DNA from: JAKPAM01 sp047601745
GTDB taxonomy: Bacteria > Pseudomonadota > Gammaproteobacteria > Burkholderiales > Burkholderiaceae_E
Direction: 5' to 3'
Assembly (NCBI GenBank): GCA_047601745.1
Contig: JASGIS010000001.1
Coordinates: 4,030,001-4,094,000 of the forward strand
DNA length: 64,000 nucleotides
The number at the start of each line of letters is the position of its first letter. Positions within the stretch are counted from its first letter, which is position 1. Shown here in pieces: positions 1-8,614 of this stretch. Under the pieces are notes generated by a model that saw only the letters and a list, made by a program, of their open reading frames with translations, searched no databases and was not told the DNA's origin. The translations under genes and the position numbers were made by a program.

Positions 1-107
1 AGTTCGACCTGCGCGAACTCGCCGTCATAGAAGCGCGTGACCAGACGCGACAACTGTCGCAGACGGAAGTTCGTGCAGCCGCGAGGTTGGACAACGGGGA
101 TGTTCAT
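1..107 (-). CDS. MarR-family transcriptional regulator, N-terminal fragment cut by window edge
   Basis: Reading leftward from an ATG at 107, an open frame runs off the window after 35 codons. It begins MNIPVVQPRG and continues with a TNFRLRQLSRLVTRFYD segment, which resembles the first helix of MarR-family winged-helix regulators of the type that precede efflux genes. It is divergent from the MATE exporter at 192, with two palindromic operator-like elements in the 84-bp gap. That arrangement is usual for a MarR repressor controlling itself and an exporter. The DNA-binding domain lies outside the window, so the family call rests on the N-terminus and context. Confidence 0.6.
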   Translation of the reverse strand, partial: MNIPVVQPRGCTNFRLRQLSRLVTRFYDGEFAQVE

Positions 108-115
108 CGTTTATA

Positions 116-142
116 TTGTAGCTGCAATAGTTGTAGATACAA
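116..142. promoter_or_regulatory. Tandem palindromic operators between marR-like gene and MATE exporter
   Basis: Two 12-bp dyads lie 15 bp apart. TTGTAGATACAA at 131-142 has perfect 5-bp arms. TTGTAGCTGCAA at 116-127 has one mismatched arm pair. They sit in the only A+T-rich stretch between the divergent genes. MarR dimers bind short dyads of this kind, so these are inferred to be the operators of the adjacent regulator. Confidence 0.6.
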
Positions 143-191
143 ATCAGGAAAACCCGCCCCGACGAGCCTCGGGACGTAACGAGACCCATCG

Positions 192-1676
192 ATGAACGCT
201 TCCGAATCCATTCCGTCCGCATTGTCCACCGGCGCAGCATCCGCCGGTACGCCGGGCCTGCCGCCGACCGATGCCGGACGGAGCGGGGCGCGCCCGGCCG
301 AGCGTCCGGCCGTCCGGTCCGCGGCGCCCGGCGGCACGCATCCGCTGCTGCGCGGGCCGGTGCTGCCGACGCTGCTGCGGCTGGCGATTCCCAACGTGCT
401 GGCGATGACGATGGCGGTCGTCGTCGGTGTGGCCGAGACTTACTACGTCGGCCGGCTCGGCGTGTCGCCGCTGGCGGCGATGGCGCTGGTCTTTCCGTTC
501 AACATGCTGACCTCGATGATGTCCGGCGGCGCGATGGGCGGGGGCGTGTCCTCATCGGTCAGCCGCGCGCTCGGCAGCGGCGACGTCGATCGCGCCAATG
601 CCGCCGCGGTCCATGCGGTGATCATCGGCGCGCTGGCCGGGGTCGTCTATACGGCGATCTTCATCCTGGCGGGGCCGACGCTGTACCACCTGCTCGGCGG
701 TCGCGGCGCCGTGCTCGAACTGGCGATCGACTACGCGGCGGTGCTGTTCTCGGGTGCGACGCTGGTATGGCTGAGCAACACGCTGGCGTCGGTGCTGCGC
801 GGCACCGGCAACATGAAGGTGCCGTCGGTGACGATCCTGCTGATGTCGGCGATGCAGGTCGTCGTCGGCGGCGTGCTCGGACTGGGCATCGGCAGTTTCG
901 CCGGCTTCGGGATGGCCGGCATCGCCGCCGGCCAGATCCTGTCGATGGCAGTGGGCGTGGCGTTCTTCTTCTGGTATCTGGTCAGCGGCCAGGGACGCCT
1001 GCGCCTGAACCTGCGCGGCACGCCGCTGCGCAAGGCGCTGTTCGCGGACATCCTGAAAGTCGGTGCGGTCGCGTGCCTGTCGCCGCTGCAGTCGGTGATG
1101 ACCGTGCTGATCCTGACCGGGCTCGTCGCCCAGCTCGGCGTGCAGGCGCTGGCCGGCTACGGCATCGGCCAGCGGCTCGAGTTCATGCTGATTCCGTTCG
1201 CGTTCGGCATCGGCGTCGCGTCGGTCCCGATGGTCGGCATGGCGATCGGCGCCGGCGACGTCGCCCGGGCGCGCAAGGTCGGCTGGACGGCCGGGATCGT
1301 CTCGGCGATCAACCTCGGCGTGATCGGCCTGCTGGTCGCCTGGAAGCCCGATATCTGGTCGAGCCTGTTCACCAGCGATCCGGTCGTGCTCGGGTTCGCC
1401 AGTCAGTACCTGCGCTGGGCGGGGCCGGGATTCGCGTTGTTCGGCCTGGGGCTGACGCTGTACTTCGCGTCGCAGGGCGCCGGCCGGATCGGCGGCCCGG
1501 TGATCGCTTCGTCGGTGCGACTGCTGCTCGTCGCGATCGTCGGCTTCTGGCTGGCGTCGCGGCAGGCGCCGGCCTGGCAGTTCTTCGCGCTGGTCGGCGC
1601 GGCGATGGTGCTGTACGGCCTGAGCACCGCGCTGGCGATCCGCGTCACGCCCTGGGGCGCGCGCGCCAGGGGCTGA
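192..1676 (+). CDS. MATE family efflux transporter
   Basis: The 494-residue protein is a polytopic inner-membrane exporter of the multidrug and toxic compound extrusion family, which expels drugs or metabolites in exchange for Na+ or H+. From about residue 50 the sequence has the MATE pattern: HPLLRGPVLPTLLRLAIPNV, then about 12 hydrophobic segments in two similar halves, with an ETYYVGRLG motif after the first helix. Residues 1-49 are an Ala/Pro/Gly-rich extension not typical of the family, so the true start could be internal, although no strong ribosome site favours another codon. Paired operators and a divergent MarR-type gene suggest ligand-inducible expression. The substrate is unknown. 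Confidence 0.88.
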   Translation: MNASESIPSALSTGAASAGTPGLPPTDAGRSGARPAERPAVRSAAPGGTHPLLRGPVLPTLLRLAIPNVLAMTMAVVVGVAETYYVGRLGVSPLAAMALVFPFNMLTSMMSGGAMGGGVSSSVSRALGSGDVDRANAAAVHAVIIGALAGVVYTAIFILAGPTLYHLLGGRGAVLELAIDYAAVLFSGATLVWLSNTLASVLRGTGNMKVPSVTILLMSAMQVVVGGVLGLGIGSFAGFGMAGIAAGQILSMAVGVAFFFWYLVSGQGRLRLNLRGTPLRKALFADILKVGAVACLSPLQSVMTVLILTGLVAQLGVQALAGYGIGQRLEFMLIPFAFGIGVASVPMVGMAIGAGDVARARKVGWTAGIVSAINLGVIGLLVAWKPDIWSSLFTSDPVVLGFASQYLRWAGPGFALFGLGLTLYFASQGAGRIGGPVIASSVRLLLVAIVGFWLASRQAPAWQFFALVGAAMVLYGLSTALAIRVTPWGARARG

Positions 1677-1713
1677 CGACCGGGAAGCGCGCCGCCGGCG
1701 CGGGGCGCGCCCG

Positions 1714-1753
1714 GCGGGTGTTCACGGAGATCAGCGGGTGTTCACGTGGATCA
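1714..1753. repeat. 20-bp tandem duplication across the phaZ stop codon
   Basis: Positions 1714-1733 and 1734-1753 are two adjacent 20-bp copies with two mismatches. The right copy encodes the last residues of PhaZ (IHVNTR) and its stop codon. The left copy repeats the same segment just downstream, giving a second out-of-use tail. Confidence 0.8.
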
Positions 1754-2996
1754 TGTCGCGCACGCGCGGGTAGATCGAGCCCGACCATTTGCGGCCGCTG
1801 AACACGCCATAGTGGCCGACGCCGGTCTGCACGTGGTGGGTCCGCTGATACGGACGGATCCGCGTGCACAGATCCTGGGCGGCGACGGTCTGGCCGATCG
1901 AGCAGATGTCGTCGCGCTCGCCCTCGACGGTCATCAGCGCGGTCCGCTGGATCGCCGACGGATCGATCAGGTCGCCGCGATATCCGAGCTTGCCCAGCGG
2001 CAGGTCGTAGGTCTGGAACACGCGCTCGACGGTCTCCAGGTAAAACTCGGCGGTCAGGTCGTTGACGGCGAAGTATTCCTCGTAGAACCGCGCGATCGCG
2101 TCGGCCGCTTCGTGCTCGCCGGCGATCCGGTGGCCGACCATGTCGCCGAACGTCCGGATGTGCCGCGGCAGGTTCATGTTCATGAACGCCGCCAGTTGCG
2201 TGACGCCCGGATAGACGCGCCGCGCGGCGCCGCGATGCGGCAGCGGCACGCGGCTGATCAGGTTGCGCTCGAACCATTCGATCGGGCGCTCGGTCGCCAG
2301 CCGGTTGACCGCGGTCGGGTTGACGCGGCAGTCGATCGGCCCGGCCATCAGCGTCATCGTCGCCGGCTGCGCCGGATCCGCATCCTGCGCGAGCACGGCC
2401 ACGCTGGCCAGCGCGGCCACGCAGGGCTGGCAGATCGCGATCAGGTGCGCGTTCGGGCCGAGCAACCGCAGGAACGCGATCATGTGATCGATGTACTCGT
2501 CGAGGCCGAACCGGCCTTCCTCGATCGGCACGTCGCGCGCGTTGTGCCAGTCGGTGATCCACACGTCGTGGTCGATCAGCAGCGTGCGCACCGTTTCGCG
2601 CAGCAGCGTCGAGAAGTGGCCGGACAGCGGGGCCACCAGCAGCACCCGCGGCTGTTCGGGCGCGCCGTCCTTGCGAAAGTGCAGCAGCGTGGCGAACGGG
2701 GTGCGGTGCGAGGCCTCTTCGATCACCGCGTATTCGCGGCCGTTCGACGCGACCGACGCGATGCCGAAGGCCGGCCGCTCGTGCGTGATCCGCGTGCGAT
2801 CGAACGCCTCGCACAGCGCGGTCCATTGCCCGAACCAGCCGTTGTCGCCCCAGGCGCGCATCGCCATCGCGAACGGGTTGCCGGCGGCGGCCGGTGGGAT
2901 CGGGTAGTCGGGGCGGCCCAGGGCGCCGATCGTACGGGCCAGCATGCGCCCGGGGGCCAGCGCGTAGGCCTGGGCTTGGTAAGCGTGATAGAGCAT
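1731..2996 (-). CDS. phaZ: Intracellular polyhydroxyalkanoate depolymerase
   Basis: The 421-residue enzyme is of the cytoplasmic PhaZ1/PhaZa1 type, which mobilises native polyhydroxybutyrate granules. The N-terminus MLYHAYQAQAYALAP and the segment around residues 182-195 (HLIAICQPC) match the family, which uses a cysteine in a lipase-box-like position rather than GxSxG serine. A downstream aspartate (GERDDI, about residue 358) and histidine (GVGHYGVFSG, about residue 390) complete a plausible Cys-Asp-His triad. There is no signal peptide, consistent with action on intracellular granules. It converges on the MATE gene and diverges from the glutathione transferase at 3093. A 20-bp duplication covers its stop codon. 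Confidence 0.92.
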   Translation of the reverse strand: MLYHAYQAQAYALAPGRMLARTIGALGRPDYPIPPAAAGNPFAMAMRAWGDNGWFGQWTALCEAFDRTRITHERPAFGIASVASNGREYAVIEEASHRTPFATLLHFRKDGAPEQPRVLLVAPLSGHFSTLLRETVRTLLIDHDVWITDWHNARDVPIEEGRFGLDEYIDHMIAFLRLLGPNAHLIAICQPCVAALASVAVLAQDADPAQPATMTLMAGPIDCRVNPTAVNRLATERPIEWFERNLISRVPLPHRGAARRVYPGVTQLAAFMNMNLPRHIRTFGDMVGHRIAGEHEAADAIARFYEEYFAVNDLTAEFYLETVERVFQTYDLPLGKLGYRGDLIDPSAIQRTALMTVEGERDDICSIGQTVAAQDLCTRIRPYQRTHHVQTGVGHYGVFSGRKWSGSIYPRVRDMIHVNTR

Positions 2997-3092
2997 GCAC
3001 GAGTCTTAGCAAGGAGCGAGCCAGCGCGCGCCTGATACCGGGCATGGCACGCCCATTGCTAAACCCAAGTCCGTGGACAGGAGGCATACAGC

Positions 3093-3749
3093 ATGGCGAA
3101 GGCGATATTGACGATCAGCAGCAAAAACTACGGCGCGTGGTCACTGCGCGGCTGGCTGATGGCGCGGTTGGCCGGCCTCGATTTCGACGAGAACGTGATT
3201 CCACCGGACGACCCGGCGATGCGTGCCGAGATCCTGCTGCTGTCGTCGTCGATTCGCGTGCCGTCGCTGCAGCACGACGGCCTCGTCGTCTGGGACACGC
3301 TGGCGATCGGCGAGTATCTGAACGAACTGAAGCCCGAGGCCGGCCTGCTGCCGGCCGATGGGGCGCAGCGCGCGCATTGCCGCTCGATCTGCGGCGAGAT
3401 GCACTCGGGGTTCGCGACGCTGCGTTCGTCGCTGCCGATGAACATCAAGGCGCGTTTTCCGGGGTTCAAGGTCTGGTCGCGCGCGCGCAGCGACATCGAC
3501 CGCATCGTCGAGATCTGGCGCGACTGCCTGGAGCGCCACGGCGGGCCCTACCTGTTCGGCGAGCGGCCGACGATCGCCGACGCGATGTACGCGCCGGTCG
3601 TCACGCGGCTGCAGACCTACGACGTCGACGTCGATCCGGTCTGCCGACGGTATTGCGAGACGATCATGGCGATGCCGGCGATGCTCGAATGGGTCGAGGC
3701 GGCGCTGGCCGAACCCGAGGACATCGACGAACTGGAAGCCGAATTCTGA
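3093..3749 (+). CDS. Glutathione S-transferase family protein
   Basis: The 218-residue protein has a thioredoxin-fold N-terminal half. It begins ILTISSKNYGAWSLRGWL, where the SxNYxxWSLR pattern supplies the catalytic Ser/Tyr region; a cis-proline follows in RVPSLQHDG and a glutathione-binding WDTLAIGEYL. The all-helical C-terminal half contains the conserved N-capping motif in FGERPTIADAMYAPV. This subgroup includes YfcF-like transferases; the electrophilic substrate cannot be read from sequence. The start is supported by GGAGG nine bases upstream of the ATG. It diverges from phaZ and stands alone before the tRNA gene. Confidence 0.85.
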   Translation: MAKAILTISSKNYGAWSLRGWLMARLAGLDFDENVIPPDDPAMRAEILLLSSSIRVPSLQHDGLVVWDTLAIGEYLNELKPEAGLLPADGAQRAHCRSICGEMHSGFATLRSSLPMNIKARFPGFKVWSRARSDIDRIVEIWRDCLERHGGPYLFGERPTIADAMYAPVVTRLQTYDVDVDPVCRRYCETIMAMPAMLEWVEAALAEPEDIDELEAEF

Positions 3750-3794
3750 ACGGCGCGCGGGTGTTCCGGGCGCCCGCGCCGAGCCATCGATGCT

Positions 3795-3870
3795 TGGCGC
3801 CCCCGGCACGAATCGAACGTGCGACCCTCCCCTTAGGAGGGGGATGCTCTATCCACTGAGCTACGGAGGC
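3795..3870 (-). tRNA. tRNA-Arg (anticodon CCT)
   Basis: A full cloverleaf can be drawn on the minus strand. The seven-base acceptor stem (3864-3870 with 3799-3805) has one G-T pair. The D arm contains AGCTCAGTGGATAGAGC, the anticodon stem TCCCC/GGGGA encloses loop CTCCTAA, and the T arm contains GTTCGATTC. G73 and an encoded CCA end the gene at 3795. The anticodon CCT reads AGG codons. No integrase or second half-site of this tRNA was seen next to it. Confidence 0.96.
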
Positions 3871-3952
3871 GGGCTTCGGGCTGGCTATCCGGCGATGGCG
3901 ATCATCGTGATCCGATGATCCGCTCGCCGATCGATCCGCCGCTCATTCTATC

Positions 3953-5281
3953 TCAGCGGGCGCGCCTTCCGGGGTTCGGCGGGATCGATGTGTTCGCCGC
4001 GTGTCTTTCGCCGGACACTGCCTGCGGGTTCGGCACGGGCCGCGCATCGCCGTCGGTCAGCGTGCGCAGGAAGGCGACGATGTCGGCGATCTCCGGCTCG
4101 CTCAGCGACGGTTTGCCCGGATGCTGGGCGGCGAAGGGTTCCTCGCGGTTGATGTTGTCGCGATAGCGCTCGGGCAGGTCGTCGGCCTGGCCGCCCTTGC
4201 CGTAGTAGCGCGCCGGGTGCGCGTCGCGGTCCGCATAGAAGCGCACCGCCTCGACCAGCGTATGAAAACGCCCGTTGTGGAAGAACACCTGCCGCGTGGC
4301 GACGTTGCGCAGCGTCGGGGTCTTGAACAGGCCGCAGTATTCGGGGTGGTCGACCAGATCCGTGCGCAGCGGTCCGCACAGACCCAGATCGAAGTAGTGC
4401 GGATCGGCGTTGGCGGCGATCTCGCCGTTGCGCGGCACGGCCAGCGCGATCAGCCCGCGGTCGGTGAACGACGGGAACGCGCCGCGCTTGATCGCGCTGA
4501 CGTGGCATTCCGCGCAGTTGCCGCGCTGCGGGTCGTTGAACAGTTGCAGGCCGTGCTGCTCGCTGGCCGACAACGACGCCCGGCCGCGCAGATACTCGTC
4601 GTAGCGGCTGCTGTACGGGTAGAAGTCCGCCGGGTTCTGCTGGAACACCTCCAGCGCCAGCAGCAGGCCGTTCCAGGCCAGGTGCTCATCGTCGAGCACG
4701 TGCGCGCCGAACGCCGCGCGCATCGGTCCGGCGCTGGATGAAGCGCGCAGCCGCGCCACGACCGCGGCTTCGTCGGCGTTGCCCATCTCGAACGGCGACA
4801 GCAGCGGCAGCGCCGCCTGCGCGTGCGCCGAGTTCGCGCGGCCGTCCCAGGTCCAGCCGCCGGCCGGGCCCTGGTCGATGCTGTCGTCGCCCTCGGTCTC
4901 GGTGTAGTGCTCGTCGAACGGGTGCGTGTCCTGCGCGTAGCGCAGCGAGGGGACGGCGCGCAGGCCCGGTTGCGCCAGATCGCCGCCGCCGCGCTGAACG
5001 GCCAGGCCGTTGGGCGGCCCGTACGCATGGGCCGGATCGTGGCAGGACGAACACGACAGACGCCCCGACGCCGACAACGCCGCATCGGCGAACAGCGCCC
5101 GGCCCAGCTCGGTGAGTTCGGCCGCGTTCGGCTTGCGCTCGAAGCGCGTGCCGTAGAAGGACTGAGGCGGCGCATCGGCCGCCGGTGCGGGATCGTCTCG
5201 CTGGCAGCCGGCCATCAGACAGCAGGCCAGCCCGACTACCGCGGCCGCCAGCCGTGTCGTGATGCGGGGAGAAGTGTTCAC
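3953..5281 (-). CDS. Diheme cytochrome c peroxidase / MauG family lipoprotein
   Basis: Two CxxCH haem c sites (CSSCH in the N-terminal half, CAECH in the C-terminal half) and the family segments FDEHYTETEGDD, TWDGRANSAHAQA and FKTPTLRNVATR mark a periplasmic diheme peroxidase of the CcpA/MauG superfamily, which reduces peroxide or oxidises a protein or small substrate. The GTG at 5281 is preferred as start because it puts a lipoprotein signal directly at the N-terminus, ending LACCLMAGC. There is no in-frame ATG upstream, only a TTG at 5344, and no clear Shine-Dalgarno site for either. It is divergent from the secreted phosphoesterase. The physiological substrate is unknown. Confidence 0.85.
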   Translation of the reverse strand: MNTSPRITTRLAAAVVGLACCLMAGCQRDDPAPAADAPPQSFYGTRFERKPNAAELTELGRALFADAALSASGRLSCSSCHDPAHAYGPPNGLAVQRGGGDLAQPGLRAVPSLRYAQDTHPFDEHYTETEGDDSIDQGPAGGWTWDGRANSAHAQAALPLLSPFEMGNADEAAVVARLRASSSAGPMRAAFGAHVLDDEHLAWNGLLLALEVFQQNPADFYPYSSRYDEYLRGRASLSASEQHGLQLFNDPQRGNCAECHVSAIKRGAFPSFTDRGLIALAVPRNGEIAANADPHYFDLGLCGPLRTDLVDHPEYCGLFKTPTLRNVATRQVFFHNGRFHTLVEAVRFYADRDAHPARYYGKGGQADDLPERYRDNINREEPFAAQHPGKPSLSEPEIADIVAFLRTLTDGDARPVPNPQAVSGERHAANTSIPPNPGRRAR

Positions 5282-5442
5282 CGGCGCGTATCGCTTGCTC
5301 GAAAACGGCGATTGGACGGCAGCGACATGACGGCTTCGTGACAAAAGGGCGTGCAGCTTTCGGGGCCTTTGTCATTGCCGCGTCATATGCCGGGTCGATG
5401 CTGCGCGGCTTGAAGATCCTCAACACGGCAGCGAAGCCCACC

Positions 5443-7119
5443 ATGCATCTCTCCAAGTTCTTTCGGCTCTCCCCGATGGCGTTGGCCGTCGCACTTGCCG
5501 CCTGCGGCGGCGGCGGCGACGGCGACAACTCCGCCGACGTGACCGCGGCGTTGCAAAAGAACGTGCAGAACATCGTCGTCATCTATGCCGAGAACCGATC
5601 GTTCGACAACCTGTTCGGCAACTTCCCGGGCGCCAACGGCATCGGCACCGTGCTGGGCGCCGACGGCAAGCCCACCAGCGCCTACGTGCCGCAGAAGGAT
5701 CGCGACGGCAAGAGCGTGCTGGCCGAACTGCCGCAGACCTGGGGCGGCGTGACCGCGCCGGGCCAGGCCAAGGTCGTCACGCAGGCGCAGAGCGCAGGCC
5801 TGCCCAACGCGCCGTTCCGCGTCGAGACCGCGTTCGAGAAGACCGCGGGCGTCACGCTGGACACCGGTACCAACACGCGCGACCTGTACCACCGCTTCTT
5901 CGAACACCAGATGCAGATCAACGGCGGCAAGAACGACATGTTCGCCGCCTACGGCGATTCCGGCGGCCTGGTCATGGGCTACTTCGACTACAGCCGCTCG
6001 GGCCTGTACCAGCTCGCCAAGCAGTACGTGCTGGCCGACAACTTCTTCCAGGGAGCGTTCGGCGGCTCGTTCCTGAACCACCAGTACCTGATCTGCGCGT
6101 GCGCGCCCGAGTATCCGAACGCCGATACCGCCGCCGCGAAGCCCAGCATCACTGCTCTGGACAAGGACGACAAGGGCAACTGGCGGCCGCATCTGACCGA
6201 GAGCGGCAAGAGCCCGGCGTCGGCGCTGGACGGCCCGCCCGCCTTCGTCAAGAGCGGCAATCTCACGCCGGCCAATTATTTCGGCGACGGCAAGTTCTAC
6301 GCGGTCAACACGATGCAGCCGTCGTACCAGCCCAGCGGCAACCCGCCGGCCGACGCGAGCGCGCCCGCTTATGCGACCGCCGACAATGCGACGACGCTGC
6401 CGCCGCAGACACAACAGAACATCGGCGACCTGCTAAGCGCCAAGGGCGTGAGCTGGACCTGGTACGGCGGTGCCTGGAACGACGCGCTGGCCGACGGCAT
6501 GCAGGATCCGGCCGCCAAGCGTTCGGTGATCTACGCGGCCGACGCCAACGGCGTGGCGACGACCTCGGCGGTGGACTTCCAGCCCCACCACCAGCCGTTC
6601 AACTACTACGCCAACTTCGATCCCGCGACGCACGCGGCTGACCGCCAGCAGCACCTGAAGGACTATACGGATCTCGTCGCGCAGGCCGCCAGCGGCACGC
6701 TGCCCGCCGTCAGCTTCTACAAGCCCGAGGGCGTGTACAACCAGCACGAAGGTTATGCGAACCTCGCCGACGGCGATGCCAAGATCACCGATCTCGTGCA
6801 GAAGCTCCAGGCCAGTCCGCAATGGAAGAACATGGTCATCGTCATCACCTACGACGAGTTCGGCGGTGTCTGGGACCATGTGGCACCGCCCAAGGCCGAC
6901 CTGGTCGGCCCGGGCTCGCGCATTCCGGCGATCATCGTCTCGCCGCTGGCCAAGCAGGGCACGGTCGATCACACGCAGTACGACACCGCGTCGGTGCTGC
7001 GCCTGATCACGCGCCGCTTCGGGCTCGAGACGCTGCCGGGCCTGCAGAAGCGCGATGACGCGCTGAAGGCCAACGGCCTGCCGCCGATGGGGGATCTGAC
7101 CAACGCGCTGACGTTCTGA
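5443..7119 (+). CDS. Secreted phosphoesterase (acid phosphatase / phospholipase C family) lipoprotein
   Basis: The 558-residue protein belongs to the alkaline-phosphatase superfamily group that includes bacterial phospholipases C and the acid phosphatase AcpA. The metal- and nucleophile-proximal motif NIVVIYAENRSFDNLFG lies at residues 43-58. Later motifs FFEHQMQINGGKNDMF, SFLNHQYLICACAP and, near residue 470, ITYDEFGGVWDHVAPPK supply the other metal ligands. The ATG at 5443 gives a short lipoprotein signal ending LAACGGGG (Cys21); upstream in-frame starts would add a non-signal extension. Function is inferred as hydrolysis of phosphoester substrates outside the inner membrane, for phosphate or lipid scavenging. 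It is divergent from the peroxidase gene. Confidence 0.87.
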   Translation: MHLSKFFRLSPMALAVALAACGGGGDGDNSADVTAALQKNVQNIVVIYAENRSFDNLFGNFPGANGIGTVLGADGKPTSAYVPQKDRDGKSVLAELPQTWGGVTAPGQAKVVTQAQSAGLPNAPFRVETAFEKTAGVTLDTGTNTRDLYHRFFEHQMQINGGKNDMFAAYGDSGGLVMGYFDYSRSGLYQLAKQYVLADNFFQGAFGGSFLNHQYLICACAPEYPNADTAAAKPSITALDKDDKGNWRPHLTESGKSPASALDGPPAFVKSGNLTPANYFGDGKFYAVNTMQPSYQPSGNPPADASAPAYATADNATTLPPQTQQNIGDLLSAKGVSWTWYGGAWNDALADGMQDPAAKRSVIYAADANGVATTSAVDFQPHHQPFNYYANFDPATHAADRQQHLKDYTDLVAQAASGTLPAVSFYKPEGVYNQHEGYANLADGDAKITDLVQKLQASPQWKNMVIVITYDEFGGVWDHVAPPKADLVGPGSRIPAIIVSPLAKQGTVDHTQYDTASVLRLITRRFGLETLPGLQKRDDALKANGLPPMGDLTNALTF

Positions 7120-7138
7120 ATGCGCTATCTTCGGGGCC

Positions 7139-7714
7139 ATGATCGAGGATGCTTCATCGGCCACCCGGCCCGCGGCGCGCCGCCGCCTGCTGATCGTCTG
7201 GTTCTCGCGGACCGGCGCCTGCGAGCAGCTAGCGGGCGCGGCCGAGCGGGCGGCCCGCGAGGCGGCGCGCGGCGATGAGGATGCGCAAGGCGCACCGGCG
7301 CAGGCATCGGGCGCCGTCGACGTAAGGAGCCTGCGCTGCGAGGCAGCCAGCCCCGACGATCTGCTGAACGCCGATGCCTACCTGTTCGTCGCGCCCGAGA
7401 ATCTCGCGACGCTGGCCGGCGCGATGAAGGAGTTCTTCGACCGCTGCTACTACCCGGTGCTCGGGCGGATCGAAGGTCGTCCTTATGCGCAGATCATCGG
7501 CGCCGGCTCGGACGGGCAGGGCGCGGCCCGGCAGTTGGCGCGGATCGCGACCGGCTGGCGGCTGCGCGAGGTGGCCGAGCCGACGATCGTCATCGTGCAC
7601 GCGCAGACGCCCGAGCGGATCCTGGCGCCCAAGCATCTGGATGACGCCCAGCGAGCGCCGGCGGCGGACGTCGGGGCGGCGCTCGCCAGCGGACTGGCGC
7701 TCGGGATCTTCTGA
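7139..7714 (+). CDS. Flavodoxin-like / NADPH-dependent FMN reductase family protein
   Basis: The 191-residue protein starts 19 bp after the phosphoesterase. Its first beta strand and FMN phosphate loop read LLIVWFSRTGACEQLA (residues 17-32), a flavodoxin-fold pattern. The middle (DAYLFVAPENLATLAGAMKEFFDRCYYPV) matches the flavin-binding loop of WrbA/flavodoxin-like reductases, where GxMKxFxDR is conserved. The N-terminal 15 residues are Ala/Arg-rich. It probably binds FMN and carries electrons or reduces quinones in the cytoplasm; the partner is not evident from the neighbours. Confidence 0.75.
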   Translation: MIEDASSATRPAARRRLLIVWFSRTGACEQLAGAAERAAREAARGDEDAQGAPAQASGAVDVRSLRCEAASPDDLLNADAYLFVAPENLATLAGAMKEFFDRCYYPVLGRIEGRPYAQIIGAGSDGQGAARQLARIATGWRLREVAEPTIVIVHAQTPERILAPKHLDDAQRAPAADVGAALASGLALGIF

Positions 7715-8031
7715 AGCGGTCGAGCGCCGACCTCCACGCGCCAGTTCATGCGTGCGAGGTCCGACCGTATCAATGCGCGTGAGGGGGGGCTTTCGTGCAG
7801 GTGCTGATCGAGGTTGGCGAGACGCCGCGCGGGTCGCCGCCGCGCGATAAGCCGTACGTCAAGAATCGCTTTCGTTCCGCGCTCGGGTTGGCGCCGCTCT
7901 GAACGCGCTTCGTCGTCGGGTCGAACAGGAGCATGAGCGCCAAGGGGCAGGAAGTCGAAAGCTCCCGGCGGCCCGATCGGCTTTCGAAGCGGGGTCGACT
8001 CGAATGAGTCACTATGCCACGGCCAGGTGGA
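7715..8031. other. Gene-free stretch, 317 bp
   Basis: No open frame with credible start, ribosome site and protein-like composition was found on either strand between the flavodoxin-like gene and the small membrane protein. Composition falls towards the accessory segment on the right. Nothing specific is recognised. Confidence 0.4.
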
Positions 8032-8316
8032 TTAGCGGGCCTGTGATGACAGAGCAAAGCCGGCAATGACCATCTGCACAACGGCGAATGCGCCCGCCAG
8101 CACCATCAACGGAATGAGCCAGCCAGACGATTTAGACGGCGCAACCATCGATTGTGCGGATCGGCGGCTCTTAGATCTCTTATGGAGGTAGAGAGCGCCC
8201 CATAGGATCAAGCTCCAAAACAGAATACTGGATGGCGATGAACGCGAACTGGCAGCCCATGCTTCTGATGCGCGCAAATTGAGCAGAAGGGCTGTCACGG
8301 TGAGCGACTGCTTCAT
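8032..8316 (-). CDS. Small hypothetical membrane protein
   Basis: This 94-residue protein has an N-terminal signal-like segment (MKQSLTVTALLLNLRASEAWA). A hydrophobic stretch at about residues 31-45 follows, then a basic loop HKRSKSRRS, and a second hydrophobic helix at about residues 65-91. It would sit in the inner membrane with one or two spans. It is not recognised as any family. The DNA is visibly more A+T-rich than flanking operons and lies next to a copy of the 88-bp dispersed repeat, suggesting acquired material. No strong Shine-Dalgarno sequence precedes the ATG, so reality of the gene is moderate. Confidence 0.45.
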   Translation of the reverse strand: MKQSLTVTALLLNLRASEAWAASSRSSPSSILFWSLILWGALYLHKRSKSRRSAQSMVAPSKSSGWLIPLMVLAGAFAVVQMVIAGFALSSQAR

Positions 8317-8463
8317 CTGGGGCCTGAATTCGTTCGGAAAGCAGCCGGCAGTACAACGTCGGCTGGCTGGTTCTAGATCCATTGTTTGACGGCTGCCGGA
8401 AGAATCTGACCCCTCTTTTATCGTGGCTCTAGGCATCCGGGGCACGACATCTGCCCGCGATCC

Positions 8464-8551
8464 ATCTCTGCAAGATAACCGGCCGATCCGCGCTCCGGCA
8501 ATCACGATCAGCCATTGCGCAGTATCGTGGGGACAGACGGTCACTGCTACG
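8464..8551. repeat. 88-bp dispersed repeat, copy 1
   Basis: This segment aligns without gaps to 17615-17702. Counting by eye gives 66 of 88 identical positions, with the last 18 bases (from cagacggtcac to gctacg) exact. It lies in a gene-free stretch left of the sugar ABC operon. No transposase gene is attached to either copy. Confidence 0.7.
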
Positions 8552-8614
8552 TCCCGCCCTGAACGTGTATCGGTACGTCGGTGAAGCCGATCAAGGGAAT
8601 AACGGAAACCGATC

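Noticed and set aside
1677..1730. Rho-independent terminator between the MATE gene and phaZ
   Set aside because: GC-rich inverted segments are present, but no T tract follows on either strand.
3795..3870. tRNA-Arg as an integration site of an island
   Set aside because: No integrase gene and no repeated 3' tRNA end was found within the window; flanking genes are core-like.
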